Assembly: GCF_963678635.1 (NCBI RefSeq)
Contig: NC_087066.1
Location: 19,377,996 to 19,441,995, forward strand
DNA: 64,000 nucleotides
Reading direction: 5' to 3'
DNA from: Symsagittifera roscoffensis
Taxonomy: Eukaryota; Xenacoelomorpha; Acoela; Convolutidae
The notes under the pieces were generated by a model. That model saw only the letters and a program-made list of their open reading frames with translations. It was not told the DNA's origin and ran no database searches. Made by a program: the position numbers and the translations under genes. Numbering within the stretch: position 1 is the first letter of the stretch; the number at the start of each line of letters is the position of its first letter. Positions 52,222 through 63,870 of the stretch are shown here, one piece after another.

Positions 52222-53199
52222 ATGTATAGTAGCAATATATTGATCGGAAAATTAGTCACAAGTTATGTACATGTGTCATGTTTTCGCTCTGGAGCAAGGC
52301 AAACCAAATTAAACAAAAAAGTGAAGAAATTGAAATCAAAAACTACAAGCGAGAAGGACGTATTTAGCCATGAAAAAGCACCGCCTTTCACTACGCGTCT
52401 CAAGCATATGCTCGCGCCTACAGCTCTAACCATTGGGTGTTGTTATGGAATTGAGTCACTGTCAAAACCTTTGTGTGATTACCTTTTTCCTGCAAAAAAT
52501 ATCCACCTAAAGCTCGATGAGTTCTTCAATTCAAATAGAAGCTCTCGCGCAGGACCCATGGCCGAATGGTGGGCGAGCAAATCGAATGTCAGCAAGTTAG
52601 CTTGGAGCTTTGCATTTGTCAATGGCGCAGTGTTCGTATCTTTTCGCATGTTTCCACGACTTATGCTGAATTTGTTTGTGGCTGGTCCCAGCTTTAGTAC
52701 CCTTGCAATCCCGCTGGCCATGTTTTCGCACATTGGAGGGCTACATTTCTTAATCAACAATTACGTTTTAATTCATTCATCGAGTATATGTAGCCTGTCT
52801 CTAGCACCCGAAAATTTCATCGAACTGTATTTAGAAGCAGGAATTGTAACGAACTATTTAGTAGTTGCGTCTAAAATACTGTCTGGTTCCTACAAATATG
52901 CTGTTGTGGGTGCCTCTGCTGCTATATACGGTATATTTGGATATATTTCCCAGGCCGAGCCGAATGTTAACGTGGGTATATTGCTCCTATCTGATATTTT
53001 TCCGAGTCTGAGATTCCAGATGCAACACTTGCCAGGGGTGGTTCTGTGTGTTGAAGGTGCCCTCTTTATCAGCAAGTTTTTTGTTTCTGCGATGAAGAAT
53101 AAAAATCCAATCGCTCACGAAGCACACATCATAGGAATGCTACTGGGAATGTTGTACTACAAAGCACTAAAAAGTCAACGGGAAGACAATGAAGAATAA
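52222..53199 (+). CDS. PARL-type mitochondrial rhomboid protease
   Basis: The 325-residue intronless frame matches the mitochondrial rhomboid family (PARL in animals, Pcp1 in yeast), intramembrane serine proteases of the inner mitochondrial membrane that cut proteins such as PINK1 and OPA1-type substrates. Seen: a basic N-terminus without acidic residues in the first 40 (MYSSNILIGKLVTSYVH...), fitting a mitochondrial targeting signal; the HxxxxH...N region FSHIGGLHFLINN (167-179); the catalytic Ser232 in VVGASAAIYG; the catalytic His302 in AHEAHIIGMLLG; and several hydrophobic segments at about 65-80, 127-145, 155-185, 205-220, 226-243 and 270-288. The length is slightly below human PARL (about 380). 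The absence of introns next to an intron-rich neighbour may mean a retrocopy or a naturally compact gene. The frame is intact and looks functional. Confidence 0.85.
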   Translation: MYSSNILIGKLVTSYVHVSCFRSGARQTKLNKKVKKLKSKTTSEKDVFSHEKAPPFTTRLKHMLAPTALTIGCCYGIESLSKPLCDYLFPAKNIHLKLDEFFNSNRSSRAGPMAEWWASKSNVSKLAWSFAFVNGAVFVSFRMFPRLMLNLFVAGPSFSTLAIPLAMFSHIGGLHFLINNYVLIHSSSICSLSLAPENFIELYLEAGIVTNYLVVASKILSGSYKYAVVGASAAIYGIFGYISQAEPNVNVGILLLSDIFPSLRFQMQHLPGVVLCVEGALFISKFFVSAMKNKNPIAHEAHIIGMLLGMLYYKALKSQREDNEE

Positions 53200-55871
53200 T
53201 CAAGATGAAACAGTTAATATTTCAGTTACCTTCTAAAATTTAGTTACGTTTGCTGTTATAAATATCACTGTCAATTCAACTATAAGACATTACAAGTGCT
53301 CTTGTTCTTTTATAAAGAGTAGCTGTAATGAAACGATTTGAATTGATGATCTAATGAAAAGTCGCGAGTGAAGTGGCGTCATGTACTAAAAAGTTGAATG
53401 GTGGGCGATAGCACAGCGCTATTGGGAATTCCAGGCTATTTTTACACTTGCGAGTAGCCTGGCGTAAATAATTCTGTTCGCAGAATGACGAATTACTCAA
53501 ATTGGTGGTCATCTTCAATTTCGCCAAATATCAGACAAGTTTTGAGCTTGCCTGTATTTTAAAATCCTGCTATTCGAAATTCGTTTTTTTTAGATTGTAA
53601 ATTTATTCCGATTTCAGGATCTCAATTTTTTCTCTTTTTTTCCTTATCGTCTTAGCGGCGTCATTCTGAGTCATTTGATGAGCAAAAGAAGGTTGTTATC
53701 TGATTGCTTTGTCAGGAGACTTGAAAACATTTTTTGAGTCTTTAAGTTTTTAATGAATTTTTTTTCGGCTGTGTTGTCGCTTTTTACGTTGTTTTTTCGA
53801 TATTCAACTAGCATTCAATTGTCTTACTTAATGTCTTAATGTTTTTCTTAGAAGGGAGTTTGTTCAAGTTTCGGTCGATCACTCTTTACCCTTGCGATAG
53901 AAAGGGCATTGCAACCAATTTCTCGACATTTTTCCCGTAAAGAAATTTGTCCACATGACTCATTGAACTGGTGGTCCTGAGTTCGAATCCTAATAGGACC
54001 TATTTTTTTCAAACGGTAATTTTTCTGGTTCAAATAAAATTCGACTTTTTATTTGTCTGCTTGATTTGTCGGCTTAGTTGTCGCATCTAAGAATCGTTTA
54101 TTTTAGCGGTAAAAAATTTTAACTGCAGTTGTTTTAAGCATTTAAAAAATCCGGCCGAATCATATTTTGCTTTTCTTATTGATTGTAACTTAACCAGCTC
54201 GATTTGTTAAGTGTAATGAACGTAGTGAAGACTCTTATATAGGTCTTGCTGTTTTTTTTGTTTTCTTTTCAGGAAAGTCTTAAAAGTCTCTAATGACTAC
54301 AGATGGGCATTCATACATATTGAAGCATTTTTGAGTGCTTTTAGGTATATATGCACTTTTTCACTTCAATAGAAATTCCTCTGCTGAAAGTGACGTATAG
54401 TACTCCAAATACGAACGTGGAAATGGCCCGAAAAAACGTGAATGATTTCTAGTTTCGAAAATGGAATTTGTTTTTTAGATATCCATCGGAATAAAAACTT
54501 TACCTGATAATCCAGTTTCCTCAAGTTGGGTTAATGTTATCAAAAAAAGCGCCAATGATAAATCGTTCTAGAAATTCAAAGAGCTTAAAGTGCATCTATT
54601 TTTTTTTCTTTGAAATTCGAAAGTTGAGGTTTTTTCAACTACGGCAAGGTTTTTTATGTTCACTCTTTTGCGTTCATTACTTTTTTTCAAGCTTCGATTG
54701 GCTATGTTTGTAGATGTACTTAATTCAAATTTTTTTGGAAATAGTTTTTTTCACATAATAATAATAATAACAAAGGATTTAGGAATATAATCCAAGGGTT
54801 CGCATAAAACCCAGTCATTGCATTGTTCAAAGTTTAGTTTTCAATTATAAGTGTAAGTTTCTTCAGGTCTCATTGTGCCTGCTTTCTCATTTTCTGTCTG
54901 CTAGCTTGATTGCTAAGTTTGTATTATACCGCAGCTGTTAGAAAGCTCCGCTTCGTCTCTGATAAATTTGCATTCATAATCATTTTACTTCCGCTATTTC
55001 ACTCAGTCGTTTATTCCTTCATTATCGACCTTTGATGCTCTATTACGCTTGCTTTGTGAAAGCGTTTTTGAATCTGGACATTTTTTTTTTCAGTTTAGCA
55101 CCTAGTTCATCAAAGTTTATTGAATCAATTGACACCTCGATTCAAACAAAATCTAAATCAAGGCAGTTATCTGAACATGGGACGTTAAGTAACGCACATG
55201 CCTGCGAAGACAAAGGATCGTTGTTCGTTTTTTTTCAAAAAGAAGTTTTTGCTTGACTAAAAGGTTTTTTTTGGCTTAGCTGCCACAGCAGTCGGCTAAG
55301 TTGCCATTTTTTCTTATGCAATTTTGTTATTTCAGAAGAAAGCAATAAAGAGCGTTTTGGCTAATTTAGATTATTGTCTGTATACTTATGTTTGTCTGCT
55401 TAGTTCCGCAGAAAGGACTTTTTTGAAAACTTGGCTTTTGTATAGCATTTCCAGAGCGCTTTGTAGTTTCTAATGGTGCTGGCAGTTTTGTTCCGGATAT
55501 TTTGGGCTTTTGTTGCAATTTATTGACAAAAACGGTTTTTGGATTTTTTTTGTTTTGATTTTGATAACATTCTTATTTGTATCGCAAGTGGTGCGAAGCT
55601 CACCTTCGCCTCTGTGTTTGACATCTTTTTCTGCGGAATATGCCTCATTTTCTGTGGTTAGTTTGCCATACGTTTTGTGTTGTTTCGCAAATGGTGCGAA
55701 TCTTCATTTCGCCTCTGTGCAAAAAATACGAAAATGATTTTATATTCAAAACATGGTCGCTTCCATGGGCAAGCTATTTTTTAAGTACCAGCCAAATTAC
55801 GGTGCATTTAAAATGTTTGTGTTTTTGGCTGTAATTTTGAAGGTGTTTTCAGATAGTCATAATCAGATGTC
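53200..55871. other. Intergenic host DNA with dispersed repeats
   Basis: AT-rich, with long T runs. It holds one copy of the 300-bp repeat family (53,885-54,130), a shorter repeat at 54,214-54,290 that recurs at 63,531-63,600, and hairpin-type short repeats at 54,935, 55,577 and 55,685. No protein gene is supported. The promoter and possible 5' exon of STT3 would lie near its right end. Confidence 0.5.
53885..54130 (+). repeat. Dispersed repeat family 1, copy 1
   Basis: It starts ACCCTTGCGATAGAAAGGG, has TTTTTCCCGTAAA and a GAGTTCGAATCC word (a Pol III B-box-like string inside a GGTCCT...AGGACC inverted repeat), and continues to GTCGGCTTAGTTG. Related copies lie at 57,811, 61,000 and 63,640. 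Perhaps SINE-like; no A box is clear. Confidence 0.55.
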
Positions 55872-56249
55872 ATGTCGAGTGAAGAGATGTTTAAACAGAT
55901 CTCTAGTCGCAACGGAGGTGCTTCGTCTTATAGTTCTAATGTGAGCTCAGCGTTCTCTTCGGATGGGAATTCTCTAGTGAAAGGAAGTTCAGCAAAAGCT
56001 ATCAATGAAAAGAAGATAGCAAACGCAGCAGAAAGACTGCTGGTGGTTGTAATTTTGACAATCTGTTGCATTGAGGGTTTCATTTCCCGTCTGTTTGCTG
56101 TCATTAGATTCGAAAGTATCATTCACGAGTTCGACCCGTGGTTCAATTACCGAGCCACATCACAATTAGTGGAAAATGGATGGTATGAATTCCTGAACTG
56201 GTTTGATGATCGGGCTTGGTACCCTCTTGGACGAATTGTTGGAGGAACT
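55872..56249 (+). CDS. STT3: STT3 oligosaccharyltransferase catalytic subunit, coding exon 1
   Basis: STT3 transfers the lipid-linked glycan to Asn of nascent proteins in the ER membrane. ATG at 55,872; 126 codons. The Ser-rich N-terminus is followed by the first membrane helix ([22 protein letters not shown]), then the conserved luminal motif [12 protein letters not shown] with the metal-binding Asp, and [11 protein letters not shown]. The exon ends in a GTAAGA donor at 56,250, phase 0. The next exon continues exactly the STT3 text. The ATG may be preceded by an untranslated exon, as a TTTTCAG acceptor-like site lies at about 55,850. Confidence 0.9.
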
Positions 56250-56401
56250 GTAAGATCTGATTTTTTAAATTCATTAATTTTTTTACTTGATCATTTATCA
56301 ATACGAAATCATTGCAAATTGTCTCCTTCAAAAGTGAGACATTCTTTTTTCCTAAGTGAAGAGCATAGAGAAGGAACAGGGATTGGCGATGTTTGTTTAA
56401 G

Positions 56402-56600
56402 GTGTATCCGGGGTTGATGATAACATCTGGTCTTCTCCATCTGATCTTGAATGGACTTAACTTCACTGTGCATATCAAAGATGTTTGCGTCTTCCTGGCA
56501 CCTCTTTTCAGTGGATTGACTGCCATAGCAGCTTACTTCCTCACAAAGGAGATCTGGTCTAAGGGAGCTGGACTTTTGGCAGCTTGTTTCATGTGCATAG
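56402..56600 (+). CDS. STT3: STT3 coding exon 2
   Basis: Intron 1 is 152 bases (56,250-56,401, GT-AG). The exon encodes [13 protein letters not shown] and the conserved [20 protein letters not shown] segment with the second and third membrane helices, ending one base into a codon before GTTAGA at 56,601. Confidence 0.9.
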
Positions 56601-56755
56601 GTTAGATAATTGCGACATAATAGCAGTTTACTATGATGCGTAATTTAAGCTAAGACAAAGCAATTTTGAGGAGCTTAATTGGGTGATCCTACAAGTGGTA
56701 ATCAAAGTGCTGGAGGTTCTTTAAATTGGTGTTGACTAATGATTTTGTTTAATAG

Positions 56756-56910
56756 TACCTGGGTACATTTCGCGATCGGTGGCTGGTTCTTATGACAACG
56801 AGGGCATCGCCATCTTCGCCCTGTTGATCACTTATTACTTCTGGATCAAGTCGCTCAAGACCGGATCTGTCATGTGGGCATGTTTCACTTCCGTCTCTTA
56901 TATGTACATG
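56756..56910 (+). CDS. STT3: STT3 coding exon 3
   Basis: Intron 2 is 155 bases (56,601-56,755). The exon encodes [20 protein letters not shown], a family-defining motif with acidic residues near the active site, then two membrane segments up to SYMYM, and ends in phase 0 at GTGAGT (56,911). The three exons give 244 codons of an expected 700 or so. The remainder, including the WWDYG motif, is not in the window. Confidence 0.9.
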
Positions 56911-57810
56911 GTGAGTAGTTGACTGTATCAGTTACGAAGTTGAAAGGAACTGTGTAGGTTTTTTTTTCGCTCGATTTTGCAGTACCGCAAAAATATGCGT
57001 AAGGGGTTCAATGTGGTATAATATTAAAGCCCTATTTGTTCGTGATAGGTATTTTAAAAAATAGAAGGAATTTGTAACAGTGTCGAGATAAACTGGTCTA
57101 TTTAGTCTTAGCCGACTAAGTATATTTCTCAATATAATTTTTTCATGCTTTGATTGCCTTAATTTATTTCGTTTGTCAGGAAAAAGTTTGATTATTCGGG
57201 GTTTGACATTTTATTTCTTTTCAAGTTCAATTAAAAGTAATTTGCTAAAAATAAGTGGAATTTAGGTCCTCCAATTACCAAGTGCAAATGTCGCCAAAAA
57301 TGTCCAGGACTTAGTTTCGAATGTGGGTTTCAACTTAAGCGCCTGTGGTTAGTAAGCTTTATCAAATCGGAACATCTTATGTTCCAGGTGATCAGCAGAA
57401 TAACTGAATCGTTTTCCCAAATGTCGATTTTTGTCAGCAACATATGTTTTGAGCATGTCTGCATTTACAATACCAGTTTTTTCATCGTTTTTTGAAATTT
57501 TTTGACTTTTTTCTCGAACTTTCCTCCAAATTTGATTTTTTTTGGGTTCAATCAAAAGTTTACGTGAATCTCTTCCGCATAGACGGCTACGCCTAATTTT
57601 TTTTAAAAATAATGAGCTATGATTCTTGGAAATGTCAAATTTTTGGTTGGTTGACCTGGCTTTTCTCGTTAACTATTCTGCCAAATCTGATGTCATTGGT
57701 GTAATCGAAACAACATATCGTTGAAAGGCTACCTTTATGAATGGCTGCGCCCTATGTTTTTAGAAGAAAATTATGGCCTTCAAAAAGTCAAAATTTGGAA
57801 ACTTTGATTG

Positions 57811-58150
57811 TTTTTACGCTTGCGATTAGCAAGCGTTATCAAACTAGAATATAACTTTTTTCCGGGTTAACAACTTGTTTAACAGAATCATTTGTATCAC
57901 TTGTATCTTGGTTCATAATGAATTCAAACTTCTTTGCGTTTCCAGCCACTTTAGCCTGGAGGTAACGATTATGCCTTGGACAGCAAAGGTCCTGGGTCTG
58001 AATCTGAGTAGGACCTGTTTTTTTTTTCAAACGGGAAATATTCAGTTTCAAATAAAGTTGTCAGCTAATTATGTGTCTGCTTATTTGTTGTCGGCTTAGT
58101 TGCCATATCTTGGAATCTTTTTTTTTACTGCGCGCATTTTTTTAATGTTG
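57811..58150 (+). repeat. Dispersed repeat family 1, copy 2
   Basis: TTACGCTTGCGATTAGCAAGCG at the start keeps the stem-forming ends but not the exact words. It later has GGTCCTGGGTCTGAATCTGAG...AGGACCTG as in copy 1 and GTCGGCTTAGTTGCCATATC near its end. Confidence 0.55.
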
Positions 58151-58994
58151 CTTTTAGTGTTTGATTTACTCCTACAATATGTAATTTTACTTACCTTGAC
58201 TTCGTATTTCCTTCTTTGTTTTTTGTTGTTTCGCAGGCCTCAAAATCCCAGGCCCATGTCAATTCTGCCTGTTTTTCATCGGCCTAATGACCTAATTTTG
58301 GGTCGTTTCAAGGGAAACACAATTTTAACACTTCTCACCGCATTTTTCAAGTTGGTTGTATGTTTACCAATCGGTTTGTTGAAATTTATTTTTTTTCGTT
58401 ATGCTGATTTTCCAAAAAGGGATATCAACTAAAAGACCGTTTAAAATAGAACGGTTTGGAAAAGCTCACTGCAAAAGTTACGCCCAATTTTTTTTAACAC
58501 AAAGTTATGGCCCTCGGAATAGTCAAGTTGTTGATTTTTGACGATTTTGTCATTCTTTTTGACTTTTTTGATATTGTGGGTTCAAGGGAGTTAACGGGCA
58601 CTGAGATGGGCTTCTGCATTAGCGGCCGCTCACAAAGTTTTAATACACCAAAAGTTATCGCCCTCGGAAAAGTTCATAGGAAATTTTTGCTTTTTTGACC
58701 GTTTTTCAAACTTTTTGAATATTCTTGAAAATTTCCCTGCCATAAGTGAGATTTTGGGTTAAATTCAAAGAAGGGGTTGTGGGAAGCTAACTATGTTACG
58801 CGACCACGCCCCAATTTTTTCCGACACCAAAATTTATGGCCCTCGGGAATTATTTGACCGTATCTTTTTTTTTTTGAAAGTTCTGGGTTCAATCGAAATT
58901 ATAGGTTGTTTTATTTCCTGCTGCATGAGCGGATCCGCTCTGTTTTTTTTCTACCCAAAAAACGATGGTTTCGGGAATGACAATTTTTAAATGT

Positions 58995-59090
58995 TGACGG
59001 TTTTTTGGACTTTTCTCCGTTTTGTTACCGTTTTTTTGGACTTTTCTCCGTTTTGTTACCGTTTTTTTGGACTTTTCTCGCTAGCTATTC
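58995..59090 (+). repeat. Short tandem repeat, period about 28-30 bp
   Basis: TTTTTGGACTTTTCTCCGTT recurs two to three times, separated by TTGTTACCG. Confidence 0.8.
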
Positions 59091-60999
59091 TGCACAATCT
59101 GATATCATTTAATCGAAACAATATGTTCTTGAAAGCCTTTGTTTGTAATTGGGCATGTCCAGTTTGTTAAAGAAAAAATTTATGGCCTTCAAACAAGTCA
59201 AAGTGTAGAAACTTACTCAGTTTTTTGGAAACTTATTGACTTTACGTGAAAACTACCGTGCCAATTCTCAGGTTGCGTTCAATCAAGAAACTCGGTTTTG
59301 GGAATCTTCTATTTTTTTAACATTTATTATTTTTTTCGATTTTTCAATGTTGCATCGCAAGTGGTGCGAAGCTGTGTTGAAACTTTTTGGATGAACTTGA
59401 AAATACCGTGCCATTTCTCAGGTTAAGTGCTCAATCGCGTAACCCGGTTTTGGGAGTATTCTATACCTGCTTTTTGCGCGACCACTACCTGCTTTTTGCA
59501 GGAAAGGTAAACGGATTTTGGAAATTTTCGAACTTATGACTGTTTTTAAAACCTTCGATTTCACTTAAAACTACACTATCAAATTTGAGATGAAAATTTC
59601 AATCGATAGAACCATTTGCTAAATTTTTTCTGCAAAAGTGGCGGCTCTATATTGCTTTGCAAAAGAAATATTTTGTCCCTGGGAAAATTCCAATTTCTCA
59701 AAAATTTTTTTACTTATCACTTATTTTAGTAAAGAAACAAATTAGGTTTTGGGCGAAATCAAATTTTTGAAATTACGTCCTGCATAAGTATAAAAAAAAT
59801 TTTAAGAATTTCAAAAATTACCTCCAGCTTTAGCTGGGCTCCTAGTTGTTTTAATTGAGACATACTAAAATTTTGATTCACCTAGTTTTTTTTTTCAACA
59901 TATTTCATTTTTTTGACTTATGTTTGTTTGTGTTGTATCGCAAGTGGTGCGAAGCACAGCTTTGCCTCTGTGTCGAGTTTTTTAAGTTGGTTTTCACCAA
60001 ATTCGTTTTCTTATAAATTCATTCGGTATAAATTTCATTCGATTTTTTATTCGGTTTAAAAGTTTCGGCCTAGTGTTTTGAGGGGTTGCCTTAATTTTTT
60101 TTGGTTCAAAGGGTTGATCAAAGATTTTCGTCTTTGTTACTGCATTGTAATATTTTTAATGCTAATGTATCATTCAGTTTCTTTTTTCATGTTTTTCTCT
60201 AAATGAACTGTATTCAAGTTAAATCCAGATAAAAAAGAAATTTTTGATAGATCTAGTTTTCTCGATATTTTGGAAAATAAAATCGATTCTGCGGCCTCCG
60301 TCTAATATCCTGTTGGCTAGTTTGCCATGCTATGTTTGTTAAATTTAAATTGATGCAAAGCTCCGCTTCGTCTCTGCTAGATTTCCCAGTAGAATAAAAA
60401 AATTACTTATTGACCCAGTTTTTCTAATTGGGTTCGTTTTATGAAAAATATTAATGATCGAATATTCTTGAAATTCAAAGAGGACTAACTTCCTTTTTCA
60501 TCTTCAAAATTCGAAAATTGAATTATATGAAAAATTGTCTCTCCTTTTTCCCCTTGATTTCATTGATAATTTTGCAACTTTCGTTCGACTATTTTACTGT
60601 GTACCAATGGTTAACATAACGGAGTGTTGCGGTTTTCTTTAAAACATTATTTTTGCCTGAGCCTGAAAGCTTTGAACATAAGTAAATTCGATTTAAACTT
60701 TTTTTCGTTTCTTAAAATTTTAAAAGTTGCTGATGATAGAAGTGTTTGGTCAATGATTTAATTTGTTTTTGTTGTTCACGTTCATGTTTCCTTGTTGTTC
60801 TCAATTTGAAAAGCACGGTTGTTAGATTACTCCCTGATCATTTGTTTTCTGCAAACATTTCTCCTATTTCTGCTATGATTTTTGGTTCAGTCAGAGATGT
60901 TTCTTTTCTTCTAGAAACCCATGTATAAAAGAATGTGATCAATGTTACGTTCGAACGTCCACTTCGAAAGGCGGAAAGGTTGCTTGGGCTGAGTGTTTC

Positions 61000-61390
61000 G
61001 TTTTTTTACTCTTGCGATAGCAAGGGTATTGCAATCGGGTACTAGACTTTTTTTTCCCGTAAACAACTTTGTCCACAGTTTTCAGCTGCATGCAGTATAC
61101 AACATACATGCAGTATGTGCGTTGTATATTTGCTCTAATTGGTCTATTACTCACTGTTCAACCTTATTAGTGTTAGTCCAATAATTCGCAGTTCAGATTT
61201 TCAACATGTTTGTTTGAGTTTTCGACTTCATTTTCGTCTTCGTCGCTTTCGGTTTTACTTTTTGTCGGCTTAGTTTCCGCTTTGTTTTTACCATCCAACT
61301 AAATCGCTTATTTGAATTTCTAGTTTTTTTAACGATATAGTTGCTTCTACTTTTCTGATTTACCTTTGTTTCATTGTAATTTTATTATAA
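61000..61390 (+). repeat. Dispersed repeat family 1, copy 3
   Basis: It contains CTTGCGATAGCAAGGGTATT, TTTTTTTTCCCGTAAACAAC, GTCGGCTTAGTTTCCGC and ACCATCCAACTAAA, all repeated in copy 4. Confidence 0.6.
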
Positions 61391-63530
61391 CTCGGCATCG
61401 TATATATATACATATATAATTTTTTCGATTAAAAACTTTGTTCTGCCCAAATAATTTCGGCCATTCTTTTATCAGCTTAGTGACTTAATTTCGAGTTCTT
61501 TCAATGGAAGCATATTTTTTATGCTCATCAGTGGATAAGCTAAACATCATAATAGAAATTATAATTGAAATTTTTCATGACAACAATTTTTTCATCGCCT
61601 TTTTTCGGCTTAATTGGTTTTGGGTTATACTATATAGGCGTATCGGCCTCATATTGCGTCCTTTGGCGAGCGAAAAAAGTGCGTGTGTGCGTGCTTGTGT
61701 TTTGAGGGCGAGGGGGGCTTAGTAACTTTTTATTAGTCTTAACTTTTTTTCAATTTGTTTTCCCGTTTTTTTGGGCTTCTTAGGTTTCGGGCTATATTAC
61801 ATCAGCTTAATTGTCTCATTTTGTTTCATTTGACGTGCAAATAATGTGTTATGCGGGCGACGGGGACTTTTCATAAATCTTGTTGTTTATTTTTTCGGCT
61901 TAAAAGGCTTCTGCCAAAATATTTGTTACTGCTTGGTAAATCATCATCCGATGCTAATTTAATATTCAATTGTCTCGGCATGTTTTTGTTTTAAAACTAG
62001 CGTTATTGATTGTGATAGATCTAGTTTTTTCGACATTTTCGATTTTTGTTGTGTTGTATCGAAAGTAGCGCGAAGCTCAGCTTCGCTTGTGTGTTATTAG
62101 ATATAGTTTGAACTAATTTTAAGCTTATACTAGGCTGTTTGGATGAATTTTTTGGAAGACTCGAATCTATTTTCTCGACATTAAGTCTAGACTGTTTCCG
62201 TTAAGATTTCAAGAAAATAATAAAAACGAAAAGCATAATCGCTCGTTACAATGAATTGACTTTTACTACCCAACATTAAAGCTTCAAGTAACACTGCATT
62301 AGCTAAATGTAATAAAGTTGCAGATTTAAATGTTAAGCTGCGAATATTATTACTATCACAATTGCGTTCGTTATTGAAAAAAATAGTTAAAATAAGGGAG
62401 TTCATTCCGAAACGTTTTTTTTTTGATAACGATCATTGAGGTTCCTCAAACACGATCAGACAATTTTTTCAGCTGAATGACATTTTGATTTCCTTTCAAT
62501 AAATGTCAACTAGCGTTTGTATCGGAACAAATGAAGTGTAAAAATGTCTAAAATGAAATGAAATGATTAGTTGAGTAAGTAGCGATTTCGTTACGAAATT
62601 GAAGAACATGCTACCTTTTTGTTGAAAAAGAAGACGTTCATTAAACGAAGTGGTCAATGTGCAATCTTCATGCTGACAAAATAAAAATCATATCAATTTT
62701 TGGAGACGTATGCTAATGCAGGTTGTTTTTAGTATAGGGGTGGGTTTTGTGTGACAATTGGGGAGTTTTCATGTTCGTTTTCTTATGTCTACTGGATATA
62801 AGAAGAGCGTAGTTTGCTTAGAATTAGAAATTGCTCCTGAGAGGGTTACGATTTGCTATATTATTGAATCCAACGCTAAGGTGCGCAGTTGGCGTATAGG
62901 TAACATTTGGGCTTGTCCACAATGTCCTAGGTTGATAGTTGTAGTCCCGTCGGACTTTTTCCGCCAATTATATATTAGTTTTTTGCTCAATTTTTAGCGC
63001 TCAAAAATTTCGGATTTTTGGCCTATGTCATCTCGGTTTATTTGCTTCATATTCGCGTGTTTGTGTTTGTGTGTGCCTGGGAGCTATTTGAGTGTCAAAC
63101 AATTTTTACAGGTCAAATTTTTTGTCAGACTGTTTTTGGACTAATCTGGCTTCGTAGATCTAGCTTTTTCGACATTTTAAAACGATTTTCGAATTTTAAT
63201 TTTTCAGTTTAATTTCTACTTTTTCAATTCATTTCTGAGTAAAGATCCAATTGCACTCTTCAATAGTTCATGTTAAAGTAGAAATTAATATGTTGAGGAA
63301 TCGAGACAAAGCAAGTAGATGAATTCAGCCAAGGAGTTAAAGTGGGAAGTTTAAGAAACGAATCTCCGTAAACGAGTCGAAATGAGGAAATAATTAAACA
63401 TGAATTAGATAAAATACGCAGAAAATGGAAAAGGCAAAAACCAGATCTAATTACTGACAACTTCTCCAAATATTGTCTTAATGAGTAGTGAATGAATCTA
63501 ACCGCGTAATTTTGGAAAGCTATTTAGAGT

Positions 63531-63600
63531 CATGAACGTAGTGAATGCTCTCATAGGTCTTGGTGATTTTTTTTCAGGAAAAAGTGTTAAAATTTGTTCA
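63531..63600 (+). repeat. Dispersed repeat family 2 (second copy; first at 54,214)
   Basis: ATGAACGTAGTGAA, ATAGGTCTTG and a T run ending TTTCAGGAAA occur at both places. Confidence 0.6.
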
Positions 63601-63639
63601 GGCTCAAATTAAATTTATCGCGGGATGACTTTTGATTTC

Positions 63640-63870
63640 ATTTTTACCCTTGAGATAGCAAGGGTGTTGCAATCGGTTGACTTTTTTTCCCGTAAACAAC
63701 TTCGTTCACAGATTTCAGCATGCATGCAGTACACTTCAGCACTTCACAGATTTCAGCATGCATGCAGTCGGCTTACTTTCCGCTTTGTTTTTACCATCCA
63801 ACTAAAAAGCGTATTTGAGTTCAAGCTATTTTTTACATTATAGATGCTTTTAGTGTTCTAATTTACCGCT
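63640..63870 (+). repeat. Dispersed repeat family 1, copy 4
   Basis: ACCCTTGAGATAGCAAGGGT, TTTTTTTCCCGTAAACAACT and CCGCTTTGTTTTTACCATCC match copy 3 closely. An internal direct repeat of GATTTCAGCATGCATGCAGT occurs. Confidence 0.6.

Larger units (their letters stand above)
55577..62100. repeat. Dispersed hairpin repeat (family 3), short copies
   Basis: The core CGCAAGTGGTGCGAAGCT, followed by an inverted AGCTTCGC-type arm and CTCTGTG, occurs near 55,577, 55,685, 59,352, 59,937 and 62,056. Related AAGCTCCGCTTCGTCTCTG occurs near 54,937 and 60,357. The arms make a small stem (GCGAAGCT/AGCTTCGC). The range given encloses the copies and is not one element. Confidence 0.6.

Noticed and set aside
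53970-54005. A tRNA gene at GAGTTCGAATCC
   Set aside because: Only a B-box/T-arm-like string is present; no acceptor, D or anticodon arms can be drawn. It is kept as a possible SINE feature.
55032-55850. Short ORFs upstream of STT3 as extra exons
   Set aside because: Low-complexity, repeat-derived and without similarity to STT3 N-termini; the ATG at 55,872 gives a sensible start.
58100-58990. Phe/Leu-rich ORFs in the intron as membrane proteins
   Set aside because: T-rich DNA gives hydrophobic translations by chance; they start and end within repeats.
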